DNA of 26,910 nucleotides from an uncultured Oscillibacter sp. (GTDB lineage: Bacteria > Bacillota > Clostridia > Oscillospirales > Oscillospiraceae). The first letter of the stretch is position 1. Each line of letters begins with the position of its first letter. The notes beneath the pieces are model-generated. The model saw nothing but the letters and a program-made list of their open reading frames with translations. It was not told where the DNA came from and did not search any database. Both the position numbers and the translations under genes were made by a program. Positions 14,330-21,019 of this stretch are shown here, in pieces. The stretch covers positions 1 to 26,910 of the forward strand of contig CAJUJW010000033.1 in assembly GCA_910586735.1 (NCBI GenBank). The letters run 5' to 3'.

Positions 14330-14689
14330 ATGCCCACGATGCTTATGCTCTGGTATCCCAAGTGCTCCACCTGCCAGAAGGCGAAGAAATGGCTGGACGA
14401 CAAGGGCCTGGAGTTCCAGCTCCGGGACATCAAGCTGGAAAGGCCCACGGTGGACGAGCTCCACCAGTGGTGGACCGCCAGCGGCCTGCCCCTGAAGCGC
14501 TTTTTCAACACCAGCGGCCTCCAGTACAAGGCCCTGGGGCTGAAGGACAAGCTCCCCGCCATGGACGAGGTGGAGCAGCTGGCCCTCCTGGCCACCGACG
14601 GCATGCTGGTGAAGCGGCCCATCCTGGTGGGGGACGGCTTTGTCCTCACCGGCTTCAAGCCCCAGGAGTGGGAGGAGAAGCTGGGATGA
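14330..14689 (+). CDS. ArsC/Spx-family thioredoxin-fold protein
   Basis: The 119-residue protein has the ArsC/Spx fold, with CSTC at Cys12-Cys15 (YPKCSTCQKAKKWL) and the conserved Arg-Pro of VKRPILV at 96-97. The family includes arsenate reductases, YffB and the RNA-polymerase-binding regulators Spx and MgsR. It lacks arsenic genes nearby. Spx proteins carry CxxC at residues 10-13 and are longer at about 130 residues, so I read this as the uncharacterised YffB-like or 'arsenate reductase family' group. GGAGG lies 10 nt before the ATG. Its stop overlaps the start of the Dus gene (ATGA), so the two are translationally coupled. Confidence 0.88.
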   Translation: MPTMLMLWYPKCSTCQKAKKWLDDKGLEFQLRDIKLERPTVDELHQWWTASGLPLKRFFNTSGLQYKALGLKDKLPAMDEVEQLALLATDGMLVKRPILVGDGFVLTGFKPQEWEEKLG

Positions 14690-15663
14690 TCGCCCGCTTT
14701 GACTTCGCCCCCCTGGACGGCATTACGAAACGGGTCTTCCGCCGGGTGTGGCACGCGCACTTCGGCGGGGCGGACCGCTATTTCGTCCCCTTCATCTCCC
14801 CCACGGACCAGCATGTCATCACCCCCCGTGACCGCCGGGAGCTGGAAAACCCGGAAGGGCTCCCCCAGGTTCCCCAGGTGATGGCGAAACAGGCGGCGGA
14901 CTTTGTCTGGGCGGCGGAGGCCCTGGCGGACATGGGCTATGAGGAGGTCAACCTGAACCTGGGCTGTCCCTCCGGCACCGTCACCGCCAAGGGGAAGGGT
15001 TCCGGCCTGCTGATGGACCCGGACCGCCTGGACCGCTTTCTGGAGGAGGTTTTTTCCGGCGCGCCTGTCCCCGTCTCCGTGAAGACCCGGCTGGGCTACA
15101 ACGTCCCGGAGGAGTTCCCCCGGCTGCTGGAGATTTTCAGCCGCTACCCCATCGCCTGCCTCACCGTCCACCCCAGGGTCCGGCCGGAGAAGTACCGGGG
15201 GGCGGTGCATATGGACCAGTTCGCCCTGGCCGTGGTGGAGAGCAAAAACCCGGTGTGCTACAACGGGGACCTGACCTCCGTGGAAGGCGTCCGGGCCCTG
15301 GAGGCCCGGTTTCCGGCGCTGGATGCCGCCATGATCGGCCGGGGTGCCATCGCGGACCCGGCGCTGTTCCGGCGTCTCCGGGGCGGGCCCGCCGCCACAA
15401 AGGAGGAGCTGCAAGCCTTCACCCAGGAGCTCTACCAGGCGTACCAGGAATTCTACGCCCAAGCCGCCCCCGACGGGCAGGCCGCCCCGGCCTCCCAGCG
15501 GATGAAGGAGGTCTGGTTTTACCTGATTCACCTCTTCGACGGCGGCGAGCGCCTGGGGGGCCGGATGCGCCGCTCCCGGGGCCCCCGGGCCTATGAGGAG
15601 CTGGAGGCCCAAATCTTTCAGGAGCTGGATCTGCTGGACGCCCCCCGGGGGGAACTGGCGTGA
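14686..15663 (+). CDS. dus: tRNA-dihydrouridine synthase
   Basis: An FMN enzyme that reduces specific uridines in tRNA to dihydrouridine. The 325-residue protein has the TIM-barrel start FAPLDGITKRVFR (substituting APMxGxT), the catalytic Cys94 in NLNLGCPSG, KTRLGY, the FMN phosphate region LTVHPR and CYNGDL, and MIGRGAIADPALF. The C-terminal helical domain binds tRNA. It belongs to the same large family as DusA-C; the exact subclass is not assignable. The ATG at 14686 overlaps the ArsC-family stop and has GGAGGAG 8 nt upstream; the open frame continues upstream to 14302 but only as a shadow of other genes. Last gene of the probable operon; no clear terminator follows. Confidence 0.93.
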   Translation: MIARFDFAPLDGITKRVFRRVWHAHFGGADRYFVPFISPTDQHVITPRDRRELENPEGLPQVPQVMAKQAADFVWAAEALADMGYEEVNLNLGCPSGTVTAKGKGSGLLMDPDRLDRFLEEVFSGAPVPVSVKTRLGYNVPEEFPRLLEIFSRYPIACLTVHPRVRPEKYRGAVHMDQFALAVVESKNPVCYNGDLTSVEGVRALEARFPALDAAMIGRGAIADPALFRRLRGGPAATKEELQAFTQELYQAYQEFYAQAAPDGQAAPASQRMKEVWFYLIHLFDGGERLGGRMRRSRGPRAYEELEAQIFQELDLLDAPRGELA

Positions 15664-15685
15664 ACAGGGCGGGTCCCTTTTCCAC

Positions 15686-15714
15686 TTGCCATTCCGCCCC
15701 GACTGTGCTACACT
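15686..15714 (+). promoter_or_regulatory. Sigma-A promoter of the DUF975 gene
   Basis: TTGCCA (15686-15691), 17 bp, TACACT (15709-15714). The start near 15721 leaves a leader of about 31 nt with AGGAGG at 15739-15744. Confidence 0.75.
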
Positions 15715-15751
15715 AAGACAAAGATACAACCATTGATCAGGAGGCCCCATC

Positions 15752-16564
15752 ATGATGTTTGAACAAGTCGACCGTCAAAAATGCAAGTGGGAGACGGCGG
15801 AGCTGCTGCGCACCGCCGAGGTCTCCCCCAAGAGCATGACCGCTCTCTTTATGGCCTTGGCCCTGGCTTTGGGGCTGGTCTCCTCCCTGGGGGGCAGCGG
15901 CTTTGTGGGGATTTTTATCTCCATTCTGGCCACACTGCTGTCTACCGTCCTCTCGGCGGGCTTTGTGCTGTACTGCATGGCCATCCGCCGGGGCGAGCGG
16001 GCGGAGTACCTGACTCTGTTCGACGGGTTCTCCTTTGTGGGGAAGCTCATTCTGCTGGAGCTCATCACCGCTTTTTTCATCTTCCTCTGGTCCCTGCTGT
16101 TTGTCATTCCCGGCGTCATCGCCGCCTACCGGTACAGCTTCGCCCTGTTCAATCTCTACGAGAACCCCGGCATCGGCGCCATGGAGGCGCTGGACATGAG
16201 CAAGCGGCAGACCCTGGGCTACAAGTCCCAGCTCTTCATGCTGGACTTGAGCTACTTCGGCTGGATGCTCCTGGCCCGGCTTCCCTCCACCCTGCTGACC
16301 CAGCAGGTGGCCCGGGACCTCAGCGCCGAGATTCTCTATGGCATCCCCGCCCCGGATACATATTTCGGCCTGCCCCTCATGGCCCTGGACCTGATTCTGG
16401 GCCTCTGGCAGCTGGCGGTGGCCCTGTTCTACTACCCCAACTACATCTGTGTCCAGCTGGCCTACTTCGAGACTGCCAAGCGCACCTCCGGCGTGGGCCA
16501 GGGGGCCGAGCCGCCCCGGCCCGACCCCTGGGGCGGGTGGAACGCCCCCGACGGCCTGGGCTGA
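15752..16564 (+). CDS. DUF975-family integral membrane protein
   Basis: The 270-residue protein has several hydrophobic segments: about 29-47 and 51-75 (ALFMALALALGLVSSLGG, GIFISILATLLSTVLSAGF), 95-125 (LILLELITAFFIFLWSLLFVIPG in part), about 165-190 and 210-240. The stretch IPGVIAAYRYSFALFNLYENPGIGAMEALDMSK followed by GYKSQLF is typical of DUF975: a helix-breaking Pro, then a conserved cytosolic loop with S-K. Family members are uncharacterised Firmicutes membrane proteins. The C-terminal tail is Pro/Gly-rich (PPRPDPWGGW). It stands alone with its own promoter and terminator. Start 15752 has AGGAGG 7 nt upstream; Met2 is also possible. Confidence 0.85.
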   Translation: MMFEQVDRQKCKWETAELLRTAEVSPKSMTALFMALALALGLVSSLGGSGFVGIFISILATLLSTVLSAGFVLYCMAIRRGERAEYLTLFDGFSFVGKLILLELITAFFIFLWSLLFVIPGVIAAYRYSFALFNLYENPGIGAMEALDMSKRQTLGYKSQLFMLDLSYFGWMLLARLPSTLLTQQVARDLSAEILYGIPAPDTYFGLPLMALDLILGLWQLAVALFYYPNYICVQLAYFETAKRTSGVGQGAEPPRPDPWGGWNAPDGLG

Positions 16565-16574
16565 AATGAAAAGT

Positions 16575-16612
16575 GGTCCCCAGGGCTTCCGCCCCGGGGA
16601 CCTGTTTTTTTT
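16575..16612 (+). terminator. Intrinsic terminator after the DUF975 gene
   Basis: GGTCCCCAGGG (16575-16585) pairs imperfectly with CCCCGGGGACC (16592-16602) around CTTCCG, followed by TG and eight T. It sits between convergent genes and may also slow transcripts of the ECF S-component gene. Confidence 0.9.
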
Positions 16613-16617
16613 GACCC

Positions 16618-17178
16618 TCACAGACTGGGGAACTGCTTCCGGGCGTACCCGCTGCGCCGCAGGGCCAGGGCCAGCAGTGTGGCCGCCGCCGCGCCGAAGA
16701 CCGCCTGGACCAGGTTGCTGGGGACCCCCGCCGCGCTGGCCAGGAGGCACAGCCTCAGGGACCCGCCGCCGGAGAGGGCGGCCAGCGCCCCGTCGAACAG
16801 CCAATAGCCCAGCACCATGGGCGCCTCCGCCGCCGCCGCGGAGAGAAGGAGCCCCTTCTTCCCCAGGCGGCGGTACAGCCCCGCCGCCGTCAGGGCCATG
16901 ACGGCCTTGATGACCAGGGTGGCGGGGACGTAGACGGCGTAGCCCCCCAGAAGATCCGCCATAGCGGGGCCCACGCCCCCGGCTATTGCGCCGTACACCG
17001 GCCCCAGAAGCCAGGCCCCCAGGACCACCACGGCGTCCCCCAGGTTCATGTACCCCCCGGTGGGCGAGGGAACCCGCAGAACCATGGTCCCCACGCAGCC
17101 CAGGGCGGCGAACAGCCCCGTCAAGGCCAGCATCCGCGCGTCCGCCCGGCCCGTCTCCCGGTTTAAAGTCTTCTCCAT
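16618..17178 (-). CDS. ECF transporter S component, possibly vitamin B6-related
   Basis: S components bind a vitamin or metal in the membrane and dock to a shared ECF energising module. This 186-residue protein has about six hydrophobic segments. The family core is clear: LGDAVVVLGAWLLGP followed by VYGAIAGGVGPAMADLLGGYAVYVPATL and VIKAVMAL. The loop after helix 1 (TMVLRVPSPTGGYMNLGD) is where substrate contacts usually lie. The energising genes are not in the window, as expected for group II ECF systems. It is divergent from a MocR/PdxR-type regulator with a shared 106-bp control region; that family mostly governs vitamin B6 genes, so pyridoxine or a relative is my best guess (PdxU/PdxU2/HmpT-like). 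AGGGAG precedes the ATG. Confidence 0.82.
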   Translation of the reverse strand: MEKTLNRETGRADARMLALTGLFAALGCVGTMVLRVPSPTGGYMNLGDAVVVLGAWLLGPVYGAIAGGVGPAMADLLGGYAVYVPATLVIKAVMALTAAGLYRRLGKKGLLLSAAAAEAPMVLGYWLFDGALAALSGGGSLRLCLLASAAGVPSNLVQAVFGAAAATLLALALRRSGYARKQFPSL

Positions 17179-17205
17179 CGCGCCTCACTCCCTCTTTTCT
17201 GGATA

Positions 17206-17259
17206 TTGCCATCTTACCACCAATGTGATATGATAGAAATATTCAAAACAGGAATATTT
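17206..17259 (+). promoter_or_regulatory. mocR promoter with candidate operator
   Basis: TTGCCA (17206-17211), 17 bp, TATGAT (17229-17234). Over the predicted start lies a perfect 8-bp inverted repeat, AAATATTC (17237-17244) and GAATATTT (17252-17259), separated by 7 nt. This placement suits autorepression by the dimeric regulator and could also control the divergent transporter gene. Regulator binding is inferred. Confidence 0.65.
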
Positions 17260-17284
17260 TATAAGGTCAGAGGAGGACGCGGAC

Positions 17285-18688
17285 ATGCTGACATATGATC
17301 TGGAGGCCCGGGGCGGCCTGCCCCTCTACGAATATCTGTACCGCCGCCTCCGGGACGACATCCTCAGCGGGGCCCTGGCGGCGGGAGAGCGGCTTCCATC
17401 CAAGCGGGCCCTGGCGGAGCACCTGCGGGTGTCTGTCATCACGGTGGAGGGGGCTTACCAGCAGTTGGAGGCCGAGGGCTACATAGACGCCCGGCCCCGG
17501 CGGGGCTTTTTCGTCTCCCCGGTGGACCGGGCCCTCGCCGCCCCCGCCCCCTCGGCGGAGGTCCCGGCGGAACCGGAGGACAGGGTCTGGCGGCTGGACC
17601 TGAAAAGCGGCGGGGTGGACCCGTCCTGCTTCCCCTCGGCCCTCTGGGCCCGGCTGACCCGGCAGGTGCTCTCCGAGGGAAGCCACCTGGCCCCCGCGCC
17701 CCATCAGGGCCTCCCGGTTCTGCGGGAGGCCATCGCCGGGGACCTCCGGGACTTCAAGGGCATGACGGTCTCCCCGGAACAGATCGTGGTGGGCGCGGGG
17801 GCGGAATACCTCTACCTGCTCCTGGCCCAGCTCCTGGGCCGGGAGACCATCTTTGCCCTGGAGGACCCGGGCTACCCGAAGATTCGCCAGGTCTACGGGA
17901 AGTGGGGCGCGGCCTGCCGCCCCATCCCCCTGGACGGCCAGGGCATGGCCCTGGGGCCCCTGTACGCCTCCGGGGCCACGGCGGCCCACCTCTCCCCCGC
18001 CCACCACTACCCCACGGGCATCGTCACCCCCATCACCCGGCGGCAGGCCCTCCTCCGCTGGGCGGAGGAGGTGGACGGGGTCATCATCGAGGACGACTAC
18101 GACAGCGAGTTCCGCTTCACCGGGCGGCCCATTCCCACCCTCCAGAGCATCGACCGTCGGGGGCGGGTGATCTACATGAACACCTTTTCCCAGACCATCT
18201 CCCCCTCCATCCGGGTGGGCTTCATGGTCCTGCCCCCCCGGCTGCTGGAGCGCTACCGCCGGGAGCTGGGATTCTACGCCTCCACCGTCCCCGCCCTGGA
18301 CCAGCAGGTCCTGGCCCGGTTCCTCAGCGGCGGGGGAAGTCCCGCCGGAAGCTGGTATGAACAGCACCTCTCCCGGACCCGGAAGAAGTACCGCCTCCTC
18401 CGCGCGGCGGTGCTGGAGCGCTTCGCCCTCTGCCCCTTCGCCGCCTCCCTCACCGACCGGGGGGCGGGGCTCCACTTCCTGCTCCACCTGAACCGGACGG
18501 AGGACGACGAGGCCCTCCGCCAAAGGGCAGAGGGCCTGGGGGTCCGTCTTGGTTTTTTGTCGGAGTACAGCGCCGTTCCCAACCCCGCCTATGACCACAC
18601 CCTGGTGGTCAGCTACGCGGGGCTGAAAGCGGAACGGCTCGATGAGGCGGAGGCGCTTTTATCCGCGGTCTTCCAGCCGGGCGAGTAA
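17285..18688 (+). CDS. MocR/PdxR-type regulator (GntR wHTH plus aminotransferase fold), lysine-less
   Basis: The 467-residue protein has a GntR winged helix at about 10-77 (LPLYEYLYRRLRDDILSG, LPSKRALAEHLRVS, VEGAYQQLEAEGYI) joined by an Ala/Pro linker to a fold-type I aminotransferase domain. The ligand pocket is mostly kept: EDPGYP, and IEDDYDSEFR, which holds the Asp contacting the pyridine ring. The lysine that forms the PLP Schiff base (the K of GTFSK; Lys312 in GabR) is Gln303 here: NTFSQTISPSIR, codon CAG at 18191-18193. It may bind PLP noncovalently, or another ligand. Family members regulate vitamin B6 or GABA genes. GAGGAGG lies before the ATG. It is flanked by two ECF S-component genes on the other strand. 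No terminator is visible directly after it. Confidence 0.92.
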   Translation: MLTYDLEARGGLPLYEYLYRRLRDDILSGALAAGERLPSKRALAEHLRVSVITVEGAYQQLEAEGYIDARPRRGFFVSPVDRALAAPAPSAEVPAEPEDRVWRLDLKSGGVDPSCFPSALWARLTRQVLSEGSHLAPAPHQGLPVLREAIAGDLRDFKGMTVSPEQIVVGAGAEYLYLLLAQLLGRETIFALEDPGYPKIRQVYGKWGAACRPIPLDGQGMALGPLYASGATAAHLSPAHHYPTGIVTPITRRQALLRWAEEVDGVIIEDDYDSEFRFTGRPIPTLQSIDRRGRVIYMNTFSQTISPSIRVGFMVLPPRLLERYRRELGFYASTVPALDQQVLARFLSGGGSPAGSWYEQHLSRTRKKYRLLRAAVLERFALCPFAASLTDRGAGLHFLLHLNRTEDDEALRQRAEGLGVRLGFLSEYSAVPNPAYDHTLVVSYAGLKAERLDEAEALLSAVFQPGE

Positions 18689-18758
18689 CGCCCTTCCTGG
18701 GCTGTCTTCCCGCCTGTGGACCGCGGACCTCTGGCGATTTCCCCCGCCGTTACGGGGC

Positions 18759-19334
18759 TCAGACGGCCTGAACCGCTTTCTCGCTTCTGCGGAAGCGGAC
18801 CAGCCCCGTCCGATCCAGCGCCACCATCACCACGGGGATGAAGACCAGCTGGAGGATGATGCCGGGGATGGCGGTGAGGAACGCCCCGGATACGAACATC
18901 TGCCAGGTGAAAGCCTGGCCGGACACGCCGGAGAGAACCACCCGGACCACCGCCCAGACAATCCGCCCGCCCAGCATGGCGGCAATCAGGCAGCGGTACA
19001 GGGACACTACGCACTGCCAGCGGGACCGGGCGTAGAGGAAGCCCGCCAGGAAACCGTAGGCCGCCAGCTCAAAGGCCATGGAAACGGCGGCGGGAAACAT
19101 GGGGGGCGCTCCCAGGATGGCGCTGCGGAGAAGGGGCAGGAGGAAGCCCACGGCCAGGCCGTACTTCCACCCGCAGAGGAAGCCGCACAGCAGGACCGAC
19201 AGGTGCAGGGGGCACAGCATGCTGCCGATCTGGGGGATGTTCCCGGTGAAGAAGGGCAGCACGTACCCGAGGGCCAGCATCATCGCGGCCAGGGACAGGG
19301 TCTGGACAGGTCTTTGGGTCTTGGTTTCGTTCAT
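18759..19334 (-). CDS. ECF transporter S component (second, substrate unknown)
   Basis: The 191-residue membrane protein has about six hydrophobic segments. It begins LSLAAMMLALGYVLPFF, then GSMLCPLHLSVLLCGFLCGWKYGLAVGFLLPLLRS, which is the pattern of a large uncharacterised S-component group in Clostridia (PLHLPVLLCGFxCG-like). It differs clearly from the first S component, so they should carry different substrates. The start at 19334 has AAGGAG upstream; the open frame reaches 19541 only as a shadow of the kinase gene. The gene has its own promoter, and its ribosome site lies within a small hairpin. It follows the reductase-DUF3842-kinase operon on the same strand. Vitamin B6 is possible from the nearby MocR gene, but nothing in the sequence proves it. 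Confidence 0.85.
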   Translation of the reverse strand: MNETKTQRPVQTLSLAAMMLALGYVLPFFTGNIPQIGSMLCPLHLSVLLCGFLCGWKYGLAVGFLLPLLRSAILGAPPMFPAAVSMAFELAAYGFLAGFLYARSRWQCVVSLYRCLIAAMLGGRIVWAVVRVVLSGVSGQAFTWQMFVSGAFLTAIPGIILQLVFIPVVMVALDRTGLVRFRRSEKAVQAV

Positions 19335-19335
19335 G

Positions 19336-19363
19336 GGAAAAACTCCTTCAGAAAAGTTTTTCC
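19336..19363 (-). promoter_or_regulatory. Hairpin holding the ribosome-binding site of the second S component
   Basis: On the minus strand GGAAAAACT (19363-19355) is exactly complementary to AGTTTTTCC (19344-19336), with a 10-nt loop. AAGGAG (19348-19343) spans the loop and the top of the 3' arm, and the arm ends 1 nt before the ATG. It could limit translation; it is AU-rich and so only moderately stable. Confidence 0.55.
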
Positions 19364-19411
19364 GTCTTCTGACAGTCCGCCGCCTTCCTGACGGCGGGTT
19401 GCTTCTCCTAC

Positions 19412-19441
19412 AGTATACCACAGGGGCTTGGCTTCTGCCAA
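19412..19441 (-). promoter_or_regulatory. Promoter of the second S-component gene
   Basis: Minus-strand TTGGCA (19441-19436), 18-bp spacer, TATACT (19417-19412). The -35 lies in one arm of the hairpin that forms the plus-strand terminator. The leader of about 70 nt also contains CCGCC/GGCGG; no known riboswitch was recognised in it. Confidence 0.6.
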
Positions 19442-19451
19442 GCCCCTTTTT
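19422..19451 (+). terminator. Plus-strand intrinsic terminator between two minus-strand genes
   Basis: AGGGGCTTGGC (19422-19432) pairs perfectly with GCCAAGCCCCT (19437-19447) around TTCT, followed by T to 19451. Only the plus strand has the T-tract, although both flanking genes are on the minus strand. It would stop read-through RNA from the regulator gene at 17285-18688. Confidence 0.75.
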
Positions 19452-20602
19452 CAACCGAAGAACCCGGTGGTGTCCACCACCAAATCGGCGGCGGCCTCCG
19501 TTCCGCAGGCGGCGAAATACTTCTCCTCCAGCGCCCGCCACAGCTGGTTGAAGGTGGGGTAGTAGTCCCCTTCCCGCTCCTGGAGGCGGCGGGTCTGTTC
19601 CTCCCGGTCGCAGGTGAGGAAAATCTTATAGTCGTAGTGCCCCGCCAGGGACGGGTGCTGGGAGTAGGTGCCCTCCACCAGAATCAGCTCCACGTCGTCC
19701 GGGTCCACGTCAATGGGATCCCCGCACTCGTCCAGCACCGGGGCGCCGGGGAGAAAGGGCCCGTAGGTCATCGGTTCCCCGGCGCGGACGGGAATCAGGA
19801 TTTCCCTTTGAAGCCGCTCCAGGTCCATATTCCCGGCGGGGACCTCCATCCAGTCCGGGGCCCGCTCCTCCCAGGGGAGGTAGAGATCGTCCATGTGGGC
19901 CACGTGCTTCGTCCCGGGAATCAGCTGCTCCACGACCCGGGAAAATCCCGTCTTCCCGCTGCCGCACCGGCCGTCCACTGCCACCACATAGGGCCGGACG
20001 CCGTGCCGCCGCAGATAGGCGCTGGGGCGCTCCTCCGACAGCTTGTCCCCCGGCCGGGGCAGCCGCAGATACGCGGCGTAATGCTCCCTGGTCAGCCGGT
20101 CGATGGGGACCAGGGCCGGGAGGAACCCGGCGTAGTCCCGCCGCAGAACCCGGTAGTGGGGGTTGTAGGCGGCTCGGAAGGTCTCGCTGTGCCGAACAGG
20201 CGGGCAGCCCTCCCGCCGCCAGCCCTCCAGGTATTCCCCCATGCCGGGAACGGGCAGAGCGGCCAGGACCTCCAGCTTTTGGGCCAGTCCCGCCTCCGTG
20301 CCCTCCGCGGTGGCCATGGTCTGCGCGAACATCCGCCCGATCAGGGGCAGCTCCGACAGGGTGGACAGGGCCTGGGTGATATGAAAGCGGCACAGGCCGT
20401 TTCCGACGTCCTCCGGGGGCAGGGGGGCCACCCCCGACTCTTTCCGCTCGGCCATAAGGGCCGCCAGGACCTTGTCCGGGCTCTGGACCATGTGGGCGGG
20501 GCCGAACTCGCTCTGATAGGCCAGCTTGGCGAAGTCCTGGGGCTCCATCAGCGGATAGCGGGCCCGGTGCTCCTCCGCGATTTCCAGAAAGTCCCGGCTC
20601 AC
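19451..20602 (-). CDS. Fusion of an unrecognised domain with a uridine-kinase-like P-loop domain
   Basis: The C-terminal half (about 200-383) is a P-loop kinase like uridine kinase: VVAVDGRCGSGKT with the Walker A at residues 211-218, then HMDDLYLPWEERAP as the acidic substrate loop, LILVEGTYSQHPSL, and an LID-like CDREEQTRRLQER. The N-terminal half (about 10-175) is a domain I cannot name, with the marks LAYQSEFGPAHMV, CRFHIT, LPLIGRMF and PPVRHSETFRAAYNPHYRVL. Start is a GTG at 20602 overlapping the DUF3842 stop (GTGA), with GGGAG upstream; there is no ATG alternative in the right place. It is coupled to DUF3842 and the reductase-like gene. A nucleoside or vitamin-like alcohol is the likely phosphate acceptor; true uridine kinase activity is not implied. 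Confidence 0.82.
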   Translation of the reverse strand: MSRDFLEIAEEHRARYPLMEPQDFAKLAYQSEFGPAHMVQSPDKVLAALMAERKESGVAPLPPEDVGNGLCRFHITQALSTLSELPLIGRMFAQTMATAEGTEAGLAQKLEVLAALPVPGMGEYLEGWRREGCPPVRHSETFRAAYNPHYRVLRRDYAGFLPALVPIDRLTREHYAAYLRLPRPGDKLSEERPSAYLRRHGVRPYVVAVDGRCGSGKTGFSRVVEQLIPGTKHVAHMDDLYLPWEERAPDWMEVPAGNMDLERLQREILIPVRAGEPMTYGPFLPGAPVLDECGDPIDVDPDDVELILVEGTYSQHPSLAGHYDYKIFLTCDREEQTRRLQEREGDYYPTFNQLWRALEEKYFAACGTEAAADLVVDTTGFFG

Positions 20603-21015
20603 AGGCCCAGCTCCCTGGCCGCCAGGTCCGCCGCCCGGCGGAGGTACTCCTCCAGGCGGCACTCCTCCGTTCCGGCCATGTACACGCCGCAGGAGGCGGA
20701 GGGAATCAAAATCTTCACCGCCCCGGACCCGGAGACGGCGGCGGCCATGGCGGGGGACACCTCTCCCAGGATACCGTTGGCCAGAATCACGCCCACAGGG
20801 CCCAGAATCAGGTCCGCCCGGGCGGCGTTGTAAATCACGGCGTTCTCCCCCGTGGCCCCCTCAGGGGCCCCGGCCCGCAGCATGGCGGTGGTGGCCGCCA
20901 CGTTGGTGCCCACGCAGAGGAGGCGGCAGTCCTCGGGGAGGCGGGGCCCCAGGAGCTTCACCAGCTGGCTGCCCACGCCGCCCCCCTGGCCGTCCAGAAT
21001 CAAAACCGTGCGCAT
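20599..21015 (-). CDS. DUF3842 family protein
   Basis: The 138-residue protein begins MRTVLILDGQGGGVGSQLVK, a glycine-rich Rossmann-type turn that marks DUF3842, a family of Clostridia with unknown function. Later conserved parts are CVGTNVAATTAMLRAGA, GENAVIYN, ADLILGPVGVILANGILGEVSPAMAAAV and a region AVKILIPSASCGVYMAGTEE. The pattern suggests a small alpha/beta nucleotide- or cofactor-binding protein. It starts 4 bp after the reductase-like gene, behind GGAGGTGAGG, and its stop overlaps the kinase start. Tight packing of all three genes argues for a shared pathway. Confidence 0.85.
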   Translation of the reverse strand: MRTVLILDGQGGGVGSQLVKLLGPRLPEDCRLLCVGTNVAATTAMLRAGAPEGATGENAVIYNAARADLILGPVGVILANGILGEVSPAMAAAVSGSGAVKILIPSASCGVYMAGTEECRLEEYLRRAADLAARELGL

Positions 21016-21019
21016 GTCC

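Noticed and set aside
14302..14685. Upstream extension of the Dus frame
   Set aside because: It shadows the ArsC-family gene; the ATGA overlap with GGAGGAG at 14686 gives the normal Dus N-terminus.
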